Shown: positions 8,253-17,700 of the stretch, one piece after another
How the letters are laid out: each line of letters starts with the position of its first letter
How positions within the stretch are numbered: position 1 is the first letter of the stretch
NCBI GenBank assembly: GCA_017502125.1
Contig: JAFVVN010000009.1
Span: 1-64,000, forward strand
From: Bacteroidales bacterium
Lineage (GTDB): Bacteria > Bacteroidota > Bacteroidia > Bacteroidales > UBA932
Length of the DNA stretch: 64,000 nucleotides
Reading direction: 5' to 3'
Position numbers and translations under genes: made by a program
The notes under the pieces: generated by a model
What the model was told of the DNA's origin: nothing
The model's input: only the letters and a program-made list of their open reading frames with translations
Databases searched by the model: none

Positions 8253-9905
8253 ATGAAATTGACAAAACTGATTGCAGTCGCGGTTGCGGCTGCTTTTCTT
8301 GCAGCCACAGCTCCGGCTTCAGCACAGAACAAGGCTCTGTTCCCTGGTAAGAGTCACCTTCAGAAGGAGAATCAGAGACTCCGCCACGAGCTCGACTCTC
8401 TCAAACAGGAATTGGAAAAGATGCGTACTGAGATAAGCTATGCCGACAGCCTCGCAAGCGGAATGCTCGATTCATACACCGGTGAGAATGCACCATCTGC
8501 ATCTGAAATCGCACCCGAGAACTACACTCCTGCTGTTTCAGACAGTCTGCTGAGCATATGGTATCTGCACAACAAAGTGAATCAGAGTGAAGAGGACTAC
8601 TACGACATGGATTCAGTGAAGTTTGAGTCCAATGTACCTGACTCAATCTATATAGCAAGAATAAAACAGATGAATTCCTTCATCACGCTGCCATACAACG
8701 ACATCGTGAAGAACTATATCATAAAGTACTCTGAGAAGATGCCTCAGACCATGGGAAAGATTCTCGGCCTTTGTGAGTACTACATGCCGATATTTGAGGA
8801 AATCTTCTGCCTGTATGATCTGCCTCTGGAACTGAAGGCCATGGCTGTGATCGAGTCAGCTCTCAACCCGCTTGCTGTTTCAAGAGCGGGAGCAAAGGGA
8901 ATGTGGCAGTTCATGTATTCCATGACCAAACCATATGGTCTGCATGTGGATTCATTCGTAGATGAACGCTTTGACCCTATCAAATCGGCTCATGCAGCAG
9001 CTCAGTACCTTCAGGATTCGTACAGGATCTTCGGAGACTGGAATCTTGCGATTGCATCATACAACTGCGGTGCAGGAAATGTAAGCAAGGCGATACGTCG
9101 CAGCGGTGGAAAGAGAGGCTTCTGGGACATCTGGCCATACCTGCCAAGAGAGACCCGCGGATATGGACCAGCCTTCGTAGGAGCTTTATATACAATGACT
9201 TATTACAAGGAGCATGGCATCAAACCGGTTTCAGCGGCTATGCCTGAGCATGTGGACACATTCCACATCAACAAGATGCTCCATCTCAAACAGGTGAGCG
9301 AACTGACAGGAGCACCCATCGAAGAGCTCAAGAACCTGAATCCGCAGTACAAGCATGAAATTATCCCTGGAAACGAAAGGGACTATATCCTGAGACTCCC
9401 CTACAAATACACAAACGCGTTCCTTGAATATGAGGACAGCGTCTACCGACACAAGGTTGACGTCTATTTCAACCCTGTAACAATAAAGAAGATAAAGGAC
9501 GGAGGAGACGGTGAGAGAATTGTCTATAGAGTCAAGAGTGGAGACTACCTTGGCAAGATTGCCAGCAGATACGGTACAACCGTAGCCAGGATCAAGAAGT
9601 GGAACAACCTCAAGAGCAATAATATACGCGTGGGTCAGAGACTTATCATCTACCGAGGAGGGAATGCACCGTCAAGTGCTTCATCTTCAAGCACATCCAC
9701 CAAGTCGGCAACAACACAGAGCTCTACATCAAAGAGTCAGTCATCGAGTGATCCGGGATACATCGTATATACCGTAAAATCTGGAGAATCCCTCTATCTC
9801 ATAGCAAAGAAATATCCAGGAGTAAGCGCTCAGAATATCATGGACTACAACAAGATAGGTCCTAACATCAGGCCCGGCATGAAGATTAAGATACCAAAGC
9901 GCTAA
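8253..9905 (+). CDS. Membrane-bound lytic murein transglycosylase (MltD-like) with two LysM domains
   Basis: A family 1 (Slt/MltD) lytic transglycosylase that cleaves peptidoglycan glycan strands to 1,6-anhydro products. After a signal peptide (MKLTKLIAVAVAAAFLAA...APASAQ) and a coiled-coil segment, the SLT domain carries the catalytic glutamate in VIESALNPLAVSRAGAKG (about residue 200), GMWQFM, and ASYNCGAGNVSKAI. Two LysM peptidoglycan-binding repeats follow at about 422-465 and 503-549, joined by a Ser/Thr-rich linker. The frame opens at a TTG (8235), but ATG 8253 begins exactly at the signal peptide. It ends in a 4-bp convergent overlap with the next gene. Likely works with cell division or growth, given its place after parAB. 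Confidence 0.9.
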   Translation: MKLTKLIAVAVAAAFLAATAPASAQNKALFPGKSHLQKENQRLRHELDSLKQELEKMRTEISYADSLASGMLDSYTGENAPSASEIAPENYTPAVSDSLLSIWYLHNKVNQSEEDYYDMDSVKFESNVPDSIYIARIKQMNSFITLPYNDIVKNYIIKYSEKMPQTMGKILGLCEYYMPIFEEIFCLYDLPLELKAMAVIESALNPLAVSRAGAKGMWQFMYSMTKPYGLHVDSFVDERFDPIKSAHAAAQYLQDSYRIFGDWNLAIASYNCGAGNVSKAIRRSGGKRGFWDIWPYLPRETRGYGPAFVGALYTMTYYKEHGIKPVSAAMPEHVDTFHINKMLHLKQVSELTGAPIEELKNLNPQYKHEIIPGNERDYILRLPYKYTNAFLEYEDSVYRHKVDVYFNPVTIKKIKDGGDGERIVYRVKSGDYLGKIASRYGTTVARIKKWNNLKSNNIRVGQRLIIYRGGNAPSSASSSSTSTKSATTQSSTSKSQSSSDPGYIVYTVKSGESLYLIAKKYPGVSAQNIMDYNKIGPNIRPGMKIKIPKR

Positions 9906-11647
9906 AAACGGGACACAAACTGGAAGGAAAGCTCGGCTCTGCCGGGCTTCCTTTCTTTCATGAAGGGATAGGCCGTATAGGCGACCCTTATATTGAAATT
10001 AAGCCCGCGGGCAGGTTTCCACGCGGATACGAAAGAGGTCCACAGTCCCCTACCGTAGCATGCAGGGACATTGAATGCACCGGGGACATCACGTTCGTAT
10101 ACATAAATCCTGTCATCCCATTCATCCACCAGAAAGACTCCCTGACGCAGATATAGACTGACTTTGCTCCTACGGAATCCCCCTTCAGCATAGCTCATGA
10201 AGGATGTTCCGACACATCGGAGAAAATTCATACGGATCGAGGAGGAAAAATATTCCGAACTCCACTTCAGGTCAGTACGAAGGTCGGTACGGAACATTGC
10301 GCCCCAGCTTCTAGCACGTTCCGTGAGCCTGACAATCACAGAAATTGCCTCGGTAACAATATAATTCCACTGAGTACGGAATTTCATCTGAAGACTATGA
10401 TTCCTGGCATCATCCTTAGGTTCAGGATAGTACGTGACATCTGCGGAGAGAAGGACTTCATTTCTCCTTTGAGAGCCATCGGTTCCCCTGGTATTCATCC
10501 ACTTACCGCTCAAAACTCCAGCACTGAGAGCAAGTGCATATTCATTCTTCGACAGTCGCAGCGCAGCTGCCATATCAAGCTTTTCTCCCACAGGAAAAAC
10601 CACTCCAGTCATTCCTGACAGACCGCGGGCAACCCAGTCATATGTCAGTTCTGAAAAGACATCTATTCCCCTGACGCACAAAGCCATATCTGCAGACGTC
10701 TTCATATCCGGAAGATAAGGCCGGCTGCCAGGACCGGCAAAAACAGAATAATGGGTAATACCGGCCTGACCGTTTCTCCAGTTGTAGGTCAGATTGATTG
10801 CCGGCATCAAAGCCAGTTCATCAGGTCTGTCCCACGCCTGTTTGATTCCCGGCACAGAAAGCATGGCAGAAAAGACAAAGTTCCCGAATTCAGCTGTGGA
10901 GGCAAGTCCTGTATAGGCATATTTACCTGTCAATGAGCCTGATGCCGTAATTCCTGAAGGACGGCGCATAAAGGATGAAGGCGACTCATATGCACTCATA
11001 ATCATACCATTCCATAAGGTCAGTCCCTGACCAAAGCGTGCATTGAAGTCTCCGACTATGAGCTTGAGAGGAACTTTACGCAGTCTCCAGCAAAAATGAC
11101 CCCCGATCAGGTCCGGACGGAACCGGGATGCATCCAACGAACGTGAGAAATTCACCGCTGCAGACCATGACTTCCCAGACTCAATATGATAGCGGGAAGC
11201 ATAGGAATACCTGAGATTTCCATCTTTTGTCTTCATGACAGTCCGTAGAAGAATCTCATTATCGAGTTTCGAGCTGCCTTCTGCAGATGGCAGGTCAAGA
11301 GACACAAAAGGTCTTATGCGTTCAACGAAATCCTGTCCGAAGCCGTCGACTGCCGCAAGTTCCATGAACGACATCACCCATCCGTTCCTTTCCCTGTAAT
11401 CCAGAAGAGAGGCCACCTGATAGCGGCTTAGAAGTTCACATTCAAGGAGCTCTGCCTGCGAACTGACATTGAGTCTCATGGGACGACGCATCAGAACACA
11501 TAGTCTCTCGACCTCTTCCCCATCCATATCCTCCACATTTGAACCGGACCACTTGGCCACAACTTCAATCTCCTCATCGGTCTGTCCGCACAATGCTACA
11601 GGCAAAAACGTCATAATGACGAAAAACACAGCTATTCTCCTCCTCAT
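9902..11647 (-). CDS. Helix-hairpin-helix domain envelope protein, probable beta-barrel C-terminus
   Basis: An exported 581-residue protein with signal peptide RRRIAVFFVIMTFLPVALC. The N-terminal third contains ComEA-like helix-hairpin-helix repeats (NVSSQAELLECELLSRYQVA and ELAAVDGFGQDFVERIRPFV). The remaining 430 residues are rich in alternating aromatic and polar residues, as in outer-membrane beta barrels, and the chain ends in ELSFQFVSRF, a possible BAM-type C-terminal signal. Proteins with this layout are common in Bacteroidales but have no known function. The start at 11647 fits the signal peptide and a TATTTTTG box 25 bp upstream. It is convergent with the transglycosylase, sharing 4 bp at the stops. 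Confidence 0.7.
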   Translation of the reverse strand: MRRRIAVFFVIMTFLPVALCGQTDEEIEVVAKWSGSNVEDMDGEEVERLCVLMRRPMRLNVSSQAELLECELLSRYQVASLLDYRERNGWVMSFMELAAVDGFGQDFVERIRPFVSLDLPSAEGSSKLDNEILLRTVMKTKDGNLRYSYASRYHIESGKSWSAAVNFSRSLDASRFRPDLIGGHFCWRLRKVPLKLIVGDFNARFGQGLTLWNGMIMSAYESPSSFMRRPSGITASGSLTGKYAYTGLASTAEFGNFVFSAMLSVPGIKQAWDRPDELALMPAINLTYNWRNGQAGITHYSVFAGPGSRPYLPDMKTSADMALCVRGIDVFSELTYDWVARGLSGMTGVVFPVGEKLDMAAALRLSKNEYALALSAGVLSGKWMNTRGTDGSQRRNEVLLSADVTYYPEPKDDARNHSLQMKFRTQWNYIVTEAISVIVRLTERARSWGAMFRTDLRTDLKWSSEYFSSSIRMNFLRCVGTSFMSYAEGGFRRSKVSLYLRQGVFLVDEWDDRIYVYERDVPGAFNVPACYGRGLWTSFVSAWKPARGLNFNIRVAYTAYPFMKERKPGRAELSFQFVSRF

Positions 11648-11671
11648 GTCGATCAAGATTTCAATTCAGGG

Positions 11672-11679
11672 CAAAAATA
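11672..11679 (-). promoter_or_regulatory. -7 box of the helix-hairpin-helix gene
   Basis: TATTTTTG on the minus strand, 24 nt before the ATG at 11647. Confidence 0.5.
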
Positions 11680-11755
11680 TATCAGGAAGAATGCAAACTT
11701 GTTGTTTTTGGTAAAAACAACACCAGATTTTTCTTTTTTTTATTCGTTTTATGCT

Positions 11756-11763
11756 TAATTTTG
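11756..11763 (+). promoter_or_regulatory. -7 box of hpt-adk
   Basis: TAATTTTG, 13 bp before the first possible hpt start. Confidence 0.5.
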
Positions 11764-11776
11764 TCGAATGTTATAA

Positions 11777-12328
11777 ATGTCTCTTATGAAAAAGATAACA
11801 CTCAAGGATAAAACCTTCAAGACCTTCATCTCCTATGAAGACTTGTCGGTGGCTATCGACAAAGTGGCCGAGAAAATAAATGCCGACTTCAGAGGATGCA
11901 CAGACATTCCAGTACTTCTGTGCGTGCTCAACGGCTCCATCATGTTCATGGCCGAACTCATGAAGAGACTTGACTTCAACTGTCAGGTGATTTCCATCAA
12001 GCTTAGCTCTTACGAGGGTACAAACACGACCGGAAATGTAAAGCAGGCCATGGGACTCACTGCGGACATCACAGGTAGAAGAGTCATCGTAGTGGAAGAC
12101 ATCGTCGACTCGGGCAATACAATCGTGGAACTTAAGGAGATTCTAAAGAGAAAAGGGGCTGCCGAGTCGTATATATGCACACTTCTGCTCAAGCCAGCAG
12201 CATATAAGAAGGATATCAAGATAGACTATACAGCCCTCGAGATACCTAACGACTTTATTGTCGGCTTCGGACTTGACTACGACGAATTGGGACGCAACTA
12301 TAAGGACATTTACGTTCTGGACGAATAA
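11777..12328 (+). CDS. hpt: Hypoxanthine phosphoribosyltransferase
   Basis: A purine-salvage enzyme joining hypoxanthine (and often guanine) to PRPP to form IMP or GMP. The PRPP-binding signature VVEDIVDSGNTI lies at about residues 106-117, LNGSIMFMAEL holds the usual flexible-loop region, and IPNDFIVGFGLDYDELGRN near the C terminus is the hood segment that contacts the base. At 183 residues it has normal length. ATG 11777 or ATG 11786 (MKKITL) are both possible starts. It is followed after 10 bp by adenylate kinase, forming a short nucleotide-metabolism operon. Confidence 0.95.
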   Translation: MSLMKKITLKDKTFKTFISYEDLSVAIDKVAEKINADFRGCTDIPVLLCVLNGSIMFMAELMKRLDFNCQVISIKLSSYEGTNTTGNVKQAMGLTADITGRRVIVVEDIVDSGNTIVELKEILKRKGAAESYICTLLLKPAAYKKDIKIDYTALEIPNDFIVGFGLDYDELGRNYKDIYVLDE

Positions 12329-12338
12329 CCAAACTATA

Positions 12339-12911
12339 ATGAAGTATTATATTCTTTTCGGCCCTCCCGGTGCAGGCAAAGGCACCCAGGCCACAGCAAT
12401 GGTTGAAAAATACAACCTTCATCACATTTCTACAGGAGCACTGCTCCGCAAGGAGATTGCAGCAGAGACTGAACTTGGACTACAGGCAAAGGTCCTGATC
12501 GAGAAGGGATGCCTTGTACCTGATGAAGTGGTCGAAGGTATGATTGAAAACGAATTCAAGACAGTGACAGGAGTGGACGGATTCCTCCTTGACGGATTCC
12601 CACGCACCCTTCCGCAGGCAGAAGCCCTTGACAGGATTCTTGCAAAGAGTTCTGAGGATGTGACAGCCACTGTGTCCATAATGATTCCGGATGCCCTCAT
12701 CATGGAGCGCATCAAGGGACGCGCTTTGAAGGAAGGTCGTGCTGACGATGCCAGCGAAGACATAATAAACAACAGAATCGTGACATATCACAATCAGACA
12801 GAGCCACTTATCGAATACTATACAAAAGTGGACAAATACCACGAGATAGACGGTGTCGGCACCATTGACGAAGTCCGTGACCGAATCTTCTCAGTAATGG
12901 ACAAATTCTAA
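12339..12911 (+). CDS. adk: Adenylate kinase
   Basis: Catalyses ATP + AMP to 2 ADP. The P-loop GPPGAGKGTQ (residues 8-17), the AMP-binding segment HISTGALLRKEI, and DGFPRTLPQAEALDR are present. The LID domain is the short form with no zinc cysteines, giving a 190-residue protein typical of Bacteroidota. The open frame extends upstream into hpt (to 12258), but those residues are not homologous and ATG 12339 lies 10 bp after the hpt stop, so it is the start. Ends at a strong terminator. Confidence 0.95.
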   Translation: MKYYILFGPPGAGKGTQATAMVEKYNLHHISTGALLRKEIAAETELGLQAKVLIEKGCLVPDEVVEGMIENEFKTVTGVDGFLLDGFPRTLPQAEALDRILAKSSEDVTATVSIMIPDALIMERIKGRALKEGRADDASEDIINNRIVTYHNQTEPLIEYYTKVDKYHEIDGVGTIDEVRDRIFSVMDKF

Positions 12912-12918
12912 ATGATCT

Positions 12919-12942
12919 CAGCCCTCACTTGAGGGCTGTTTT
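12919..12942 (+). terminator. Terminator of hpt-adk
   Basis: cagccctca (12919-12927) pairs with tgagggctg (12930-12938) and is followed by a short T run. Confidence 0.8.
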
Positions 12943-12962
12943 CGTATATCAGTGAATTTGAC

Positions 12963-12970
12963 TATCTTTG
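12963..12970 (+). promoter_or_regulatory. -7 box of obgE
   Basis: TATCTTTG, a full TAnnTTTG match, ending 24 bp before the obgE ATG at 12995. It shows that the earlier in-frame TTG at 12968 cannot be the start. Confidence 0.65.
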
Positions 12971-12994
12971 CGGCGGAAAAAACAAGACAGCATT

Positions 12995-14050
12995 ATGGCG
13001 GATTCGAATTTCATAGACTATGTAAAGGTATATTGCCGTTCAGGAAACGGAGGTGCAGGCTCGACTCATATGAGACGAGAGAAATATGTGCCGAAGGGCG
13101 GTCCTGACGGCGGAGACGGTGGACGCGGAGGACATATCATCCTAAGGGCGAATCCGCAGTTCTGGACACTGATCCATCTGAAATACCGCAAGCACATCAT
13201 GGCTGAGCATGGTGGCGCCGGAAGCGGTCAGCTTCAGAAAGGAAAGAACGGAGAGGATATCATTCTCGATGTTCCGCTTGGAACCGTTGCAAAGAATGCT
13301 GAGACTGGAGAAATCCTTTTCGAGCTTGTGGAGCCTTTTGAGGAGCGTATCCTTGTAAAAGGAGGACGTGGAGGTCTTGGCAACAACAATTTCAAGACAG
13401 CCACCAACCAGACTCCACGATACTCGCAGCCGGGTGAGCCATATGAAGAAGGATGGTTCATTCTCGAACTGAAACTCCTTGCAGATGTGGGACTCGTAGG
13501 TTTCCCCAATGCCGGCAAGTCTACCCTCCTATCAACGGTTTCTGCTGCAAGACCAAAGATCGCAGACTACCCTTTCACCACCCTTGAACCCAACCTTGGA
13601 ATCGTCAGCTACTATGACGACAAGTCCTTTGTGATGGCGGATATCCCTGGAATCATCGAAGGAGCGCACGAAGGAAAAGGAATCGGAATGAGATTCCTCA
13701 GGCATATCGAGCGCAACTCAATCCTGCTTTTCATGGTTGCAGCCGACCAGGACGACATCAGAGAGGGATATGAAGTGCTTCTGAACGAGCTCAGAGAATA
13801 TAATCCCGAACTGCTTGTGAAAGACCGTGTGCTTGCAGTCACCAAGTCAGACATGCTTGATGACCAGCTCAAGAGGGAGATTGAGGCACAGCTTCCCACA
13901 GACCTTCCTCATGTGTTCATTTCCTCTTTCACTCAGGAAGGCCTCAAAGAGCTGAAAGACCTGCTCTGGGAGGCACTTCAGAAAGATGTGACACCTGAAG
14001 AAGAAGTCACCGTCCTCTTCCCCGGCTCTGAAAACGAGACAATAATTTAA
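12995..14050 (+). CDS. obgE: GTPase Obg/CgtA
   Basis: An essential ribosome-associated GTPase of 50S assembly and stress control. The N-terminal glycine-rich Obg fold contains [12 protein letters not shown] and [13 protein letters not shown]. The G domain follows with G1 GFPNAGKST near 168, switch [13 protein letters not shown]3 [16 protein letters not shown], and G4 TKSD. The C-terminal OCT region is short, as is usual in Bacteroidota; total 351 residues. The start at 12995 (MADSNFIDY) is fixed by the promoter box. The PAP2 gene follows 17 bp later, probably on the same transcript. Confidence 0.95.
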   Translation: MADSNFIDYVKVYCRSGNGGAGSTHMRREKYVPKGGPDGGDGGRGGHIILRANPQFWTLIHLKYRKHIMAEHGGAGSGQLQKGKNGEDIILDVPLGTVAKNAETGEILFELVEPFEERILVKGGRGGLGNNNFKTATNQTPRYSQPGEPYEEGWFILELKLLADVGLVGFPNAGKSTLLSTVSAARPKIADYPFTTLEPNLGIVSYYDDKSFVMADIPGIIEGAHEGKGIGMRFLRHIERNSILLFMVAADQDDIREGYEVLLNELREYNPELLVKDRVLAVTKSDMLDDQLKREIEAQLPTDLPHVFISSFTQEGLKELKDLLWEALQKDVTPEEEVTVLFPGSENETII

Positions 14051-14067
14051 AGATTCCCGATACTGAT

Positions 14068-14679
14068 ATGTTCTGGAAAGAAGTACACCACATTGACCAG
14101 CTGCTGACCTTGGAGATCAACAGCTGGAACTGTTATATGACAGACCCCATCTGGCAATTCTTCTCAAAGATTCCTGTATGGATTCCTATGTATGTCCTCA
14201 TCGTTGCCCTGCTCATATGGAGACTGGGCTGGAAGCGCGGTCTGATCATCACTCTGGCAGCTGTGGCCACCTTCGGTTTCTGTGATCAGTTCTCGAATCT
14301 GATCAAGAATCTGGTGTGCAGAGTCCGTCCTCTGAACGATGAATTCATGCTCGCTGGTGGTCTGAATGTCCTTGAAGGGGCAACCAGAAGCTTCAGTTTC
14401 TTCTCAGCTCATGCGGCCAATGCCTTCGGTCTTGCCACCAGCACATGCATCGGCCTCAGGCTCGACAGGAAATGGTTCCCGGCAAATGGATCTGCAACAA
14501 GCCCGTGGGGGAAAGCATATACGGCCTGGATGTTCTTCTGGGCATTCATGGTCGGTGTGAGCCGTATCTTCGTAGGTAAGCATTACCTCGGTGATGTGCT
14601 CGTCGGCAGCTTAGTCGGTGCACTTGCCGGCCTTGTCTTCACATACATCGGCCGTTATCTGATCCGAAAATATCTGTAA
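14068..14679 (+). CDS. PAP2-family membrane phosphatase
   Basis: A 203-residue integral membrane phosphatase of the type 2 phosphatidic acid/undecaprenyl-pyrophosphate phosphatase family. The three signature blocks are visible: KNLVCRVRPL (KxxxxxxRP), FSFFSAHAANAFG (a PSGH-type block with A for G), and VSRIFVGKHYLGDVLVG (SRxxxxxHxxxD). About five membrane segments are apparent. In this setting the likely substrate is a lipid phosphate or C55-PP, with the active site facing the periplasm; the exact substrate cannot be told. It follows obgE by 17 bp and ends in a terminator. Confidence 0.85.
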   Translation: MFWKEVHHIDQLLTLEINSWNCYMTDPIWQFFSKIPVWIPMYVLIVALLIWRLGWKRGLIITLAAVATFGFCDQFSNLIKNLVCRVRPLNDEFMLAGGLNVLEGATRSFSFFSAHAANAFGLATSTCIGLRLDRKWFPANGSATSPWGKAYTAWMFFWAFMVGVSRIFVGKHYLGDVLVGSLVGALAGLVFTYIGRYLIRKYL

Positions 14680-14707
14680 CATCCGACACTCCGTCATAAA
14701 GGAAAAG

Positions 14708-14742
14708 TGGTCCGACAGTCAAAACGACTCCGGACCATTTTT
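14708..14742 (+). terminator. Terminator of obgE-PAP2
   Basis: tggtccg (14708-14714) pairs with cggacca (14731-14737), with an inner agtc/gact extension, followed by five T residues. Confidence 0.8.
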
Positions 14743-14790
14743 CACAAACTACTCAGCATCAGTTGCTTGAACCATAAGTGCAACGCATTA

Positions 14791-17700
14791 TCAGTTTGGC
14801 GTCACCGGGTAGATATTCCACTGGGATGTATATGCGAATCCATATGGTCCCCACATCGGAACGGAATTATTATAGTAGAAGTACTGACCTGTGTCACGCA
14901 GGAAGAAGTACCATCTCTGATTATTCCTGCATGCTATTGTCATATAGACGGCACTTTGCTCAGAGCCGAAAGTGAAATCTTCCTGAAGGAATTTACCATC
15001 AGAAGCGCTTACCCACGCACCAGCACACACATTCTGATAGCCAGACACACCACCTGCCTTCGTATCATCCCTATGGAACAGGAAGACCATATCAGCAGTA
15101 ACAGTAGGATTTGTACCTATATTATGTTCCTTCATGTAAAAATCATATTCCTTGCTGGAATCATATGCCAGACAATAGTACTTGCTGGTGACCGAATAAG
15201 GATAAGGAGATATCACATACATACCACCTGCCTTAAGATCATCTGCCTTCTTTACCGGACTGTCAACCTGCACTGTGTATGATGTAACCGCATTCATCTC
15301 AACCGAATAAGACTTCTCACACGCAAGCTGTCCTTCAGCATTCAGAATCTGGATATGAATATGTCCCGGCACATTGATACCGGTGTCTCCCTTATCCATA
15401 TCGATGGCGTATGGAATTGTAGCCTTTTCCTCAGGTCCGTCAACATCACCGCGCACTGCGGGAACACCATTGACGAGCACCGTATAATCTGACACACTTC
15501 CCAACAAATCAAATGAGACAGAATATTCCTTTCCATGGTCATATTTGTAACCATCAGCATTATAGTCGACATATTTTGCATCCCCGGCTGCCTTCACCTT
15601 AAGATTTTTAATATCAAACATTCGAAGCACATATCCTATTCGGGAGATAGCTCCATTTGCAGATTCCGACACAAGCCTATATCTATACACACCATAATCT
15701 GATGGAAGATCAAATGATTCATTGCCAGATATATGATTAGTTCCATCAGCGAGGTCAACAGCAATCTTTTCGTTTTCGTTCAGATCAATATACGCACTCT
15801 TCACAGATCCTTCTGACATCAATGCCTGTACATCATATGTAAACGTAATCTGGCCATCACCGACAAACGCATAAAGCCTGTCACCGGTGAAGCTTGCAGC
15901 CAGGGCAGCATTGAGTGCCGCATCTCTCTTTACACAGCGCACTGACGCAGCTGTCCTTCTATTGGCGACATCATCAGCAAACACATTCGAACTATATGTA
16001 CGGCTCGCATCACCATCACCGTCATTATCAGCATCTGCGCCATACTCCACCCAATAGTTACTTTCTGAGATATATGTCCTTGTTCTATGACCGTTAGGAT
16101 CAATCTTGGAAGACATGTAATCGCCCTTGGCACCTACATATTTCCAAGCACCGGTCAATGACGAAACTCCCTTATCCACACCCTTAAATCCGGCATATGG
16201 GAAAAATGATTCATATGGACTGCCATTCCTGGTACCTGATATGGTCCTACCCGTACCGTCTGTTACTGATGTGCTGCTGCCTGTAAACAATGTCACAATT
16301 TCATCCTGAGGCACCATATATCCGAACGGACATGGATCATATATGGTCTTCAATCTTTTACTGGTCGATCCTACACTGTCATGAGAATAGTCACCCCAGA
16401 GATTATCAATATCAGTATAAAGCCAGTCGTATTGGTAGGTTGTCATGGAAAAATCAGTCGGCAGCAGAAGATACATCGGATTTTCCACACCGTCCCTGAT
16501 AGTAGGCTGTGCCATGGTCACCACTCCTGCATAATTCCACAGATAGCCATAATAATCGTAATAATTCATCGTAGCCGTACTCTGCGGGAGATAATTATGG
16601 GATGGCGGCCCCATCGACGGATCCTTTCTTCCCCACTGATAATAAAGTCCATATGTCTCAAGCGTAGTAGAGTCGGTTTCAGGAACACCGGCATGTCTAG
16701 CTCCAAGGTTTCTGTCCAGCAGCTTTATTGTCTTCGATCCGACAGTGTAGGACACATCTTCCGGCTTATCTGTCACCCAGATATGCCAACTCCACAACAC
16801 CATCCTTCGAGAGTCATAGACCGCAATTACCGCATTTCCTTCCTTATAGGATTCACTATCAGGCGGTTGCACCTTGAATCTCACATAGCCGTAAAGCAAT
16901 TCCACCTGAGTAATCAGACCAGGGGAACTCTCCCAGAGAAGGCCTGCTCGGACAGGATCTATTTCCACAGACGTGCGGTCTGATGAAAATTCAGGATATA
17001 ATCCGGATTCTCCATTGCCGACAGTGGTTGCACTGAATGCATAGCCGTCATAATAGTCTCCATTCGAGCGCTTGATACCAGGATGTACTATATAGCAGTT
17101 GGCAAACTGATAGTCATGGACTCCGCCTTCGAACTCGCTTCCGGACGAGAGATCATAATAATGTTCATCACCTGACTGCATGATAATTCCGGCAATCGCG
17201 CCTTCCGTATTGAACTTGATGACAACATGATATATATATCCTGCCTTAAAATAGTCTGTTGTCACATCATCCACGACCTGAGTCATAGGAACGGCGACAG
17301 AAAGAACACCTGCATCAGTGTGGACATCGAGTTCCAATTTCTGATTGTCGTCAACATTAGGCTTGATCAAGGCATAACCCAGATATATTCTCTGTCCCTG
17401 CACAAGATGAGGAGCCTCATCCGCCACTTCCTGATTCGCAGGGTCATTAACATCTGAACCGAACATAGGTGTCTTCAGCAATGGGAAGTCAGTCTTACCG
17501 GTAAATGTCGCCTCACCGTAATGAAGGATATTGTTCTGCACATTAACGCTGATGCCAGCATCCTCCATTTCAGCCGGTGACGGAAGTTGAACCGAAACCC
17601 CTGAAGGCTGATTCTTGACATACACCTTTCTCAGCGCACCCCACATGGCCACATCCTGATAGGATTCTTCAGCAAAGGCATAGACCTTGACAGCAGACAG

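Noticed and set aside
16381..16983. A 200-codon plus-strand frame within the terminal fimbrial gene
   Set aside because: Antisense shadow; the minus strand codes for conserved WHIW and YYQWGR blocks at this place.
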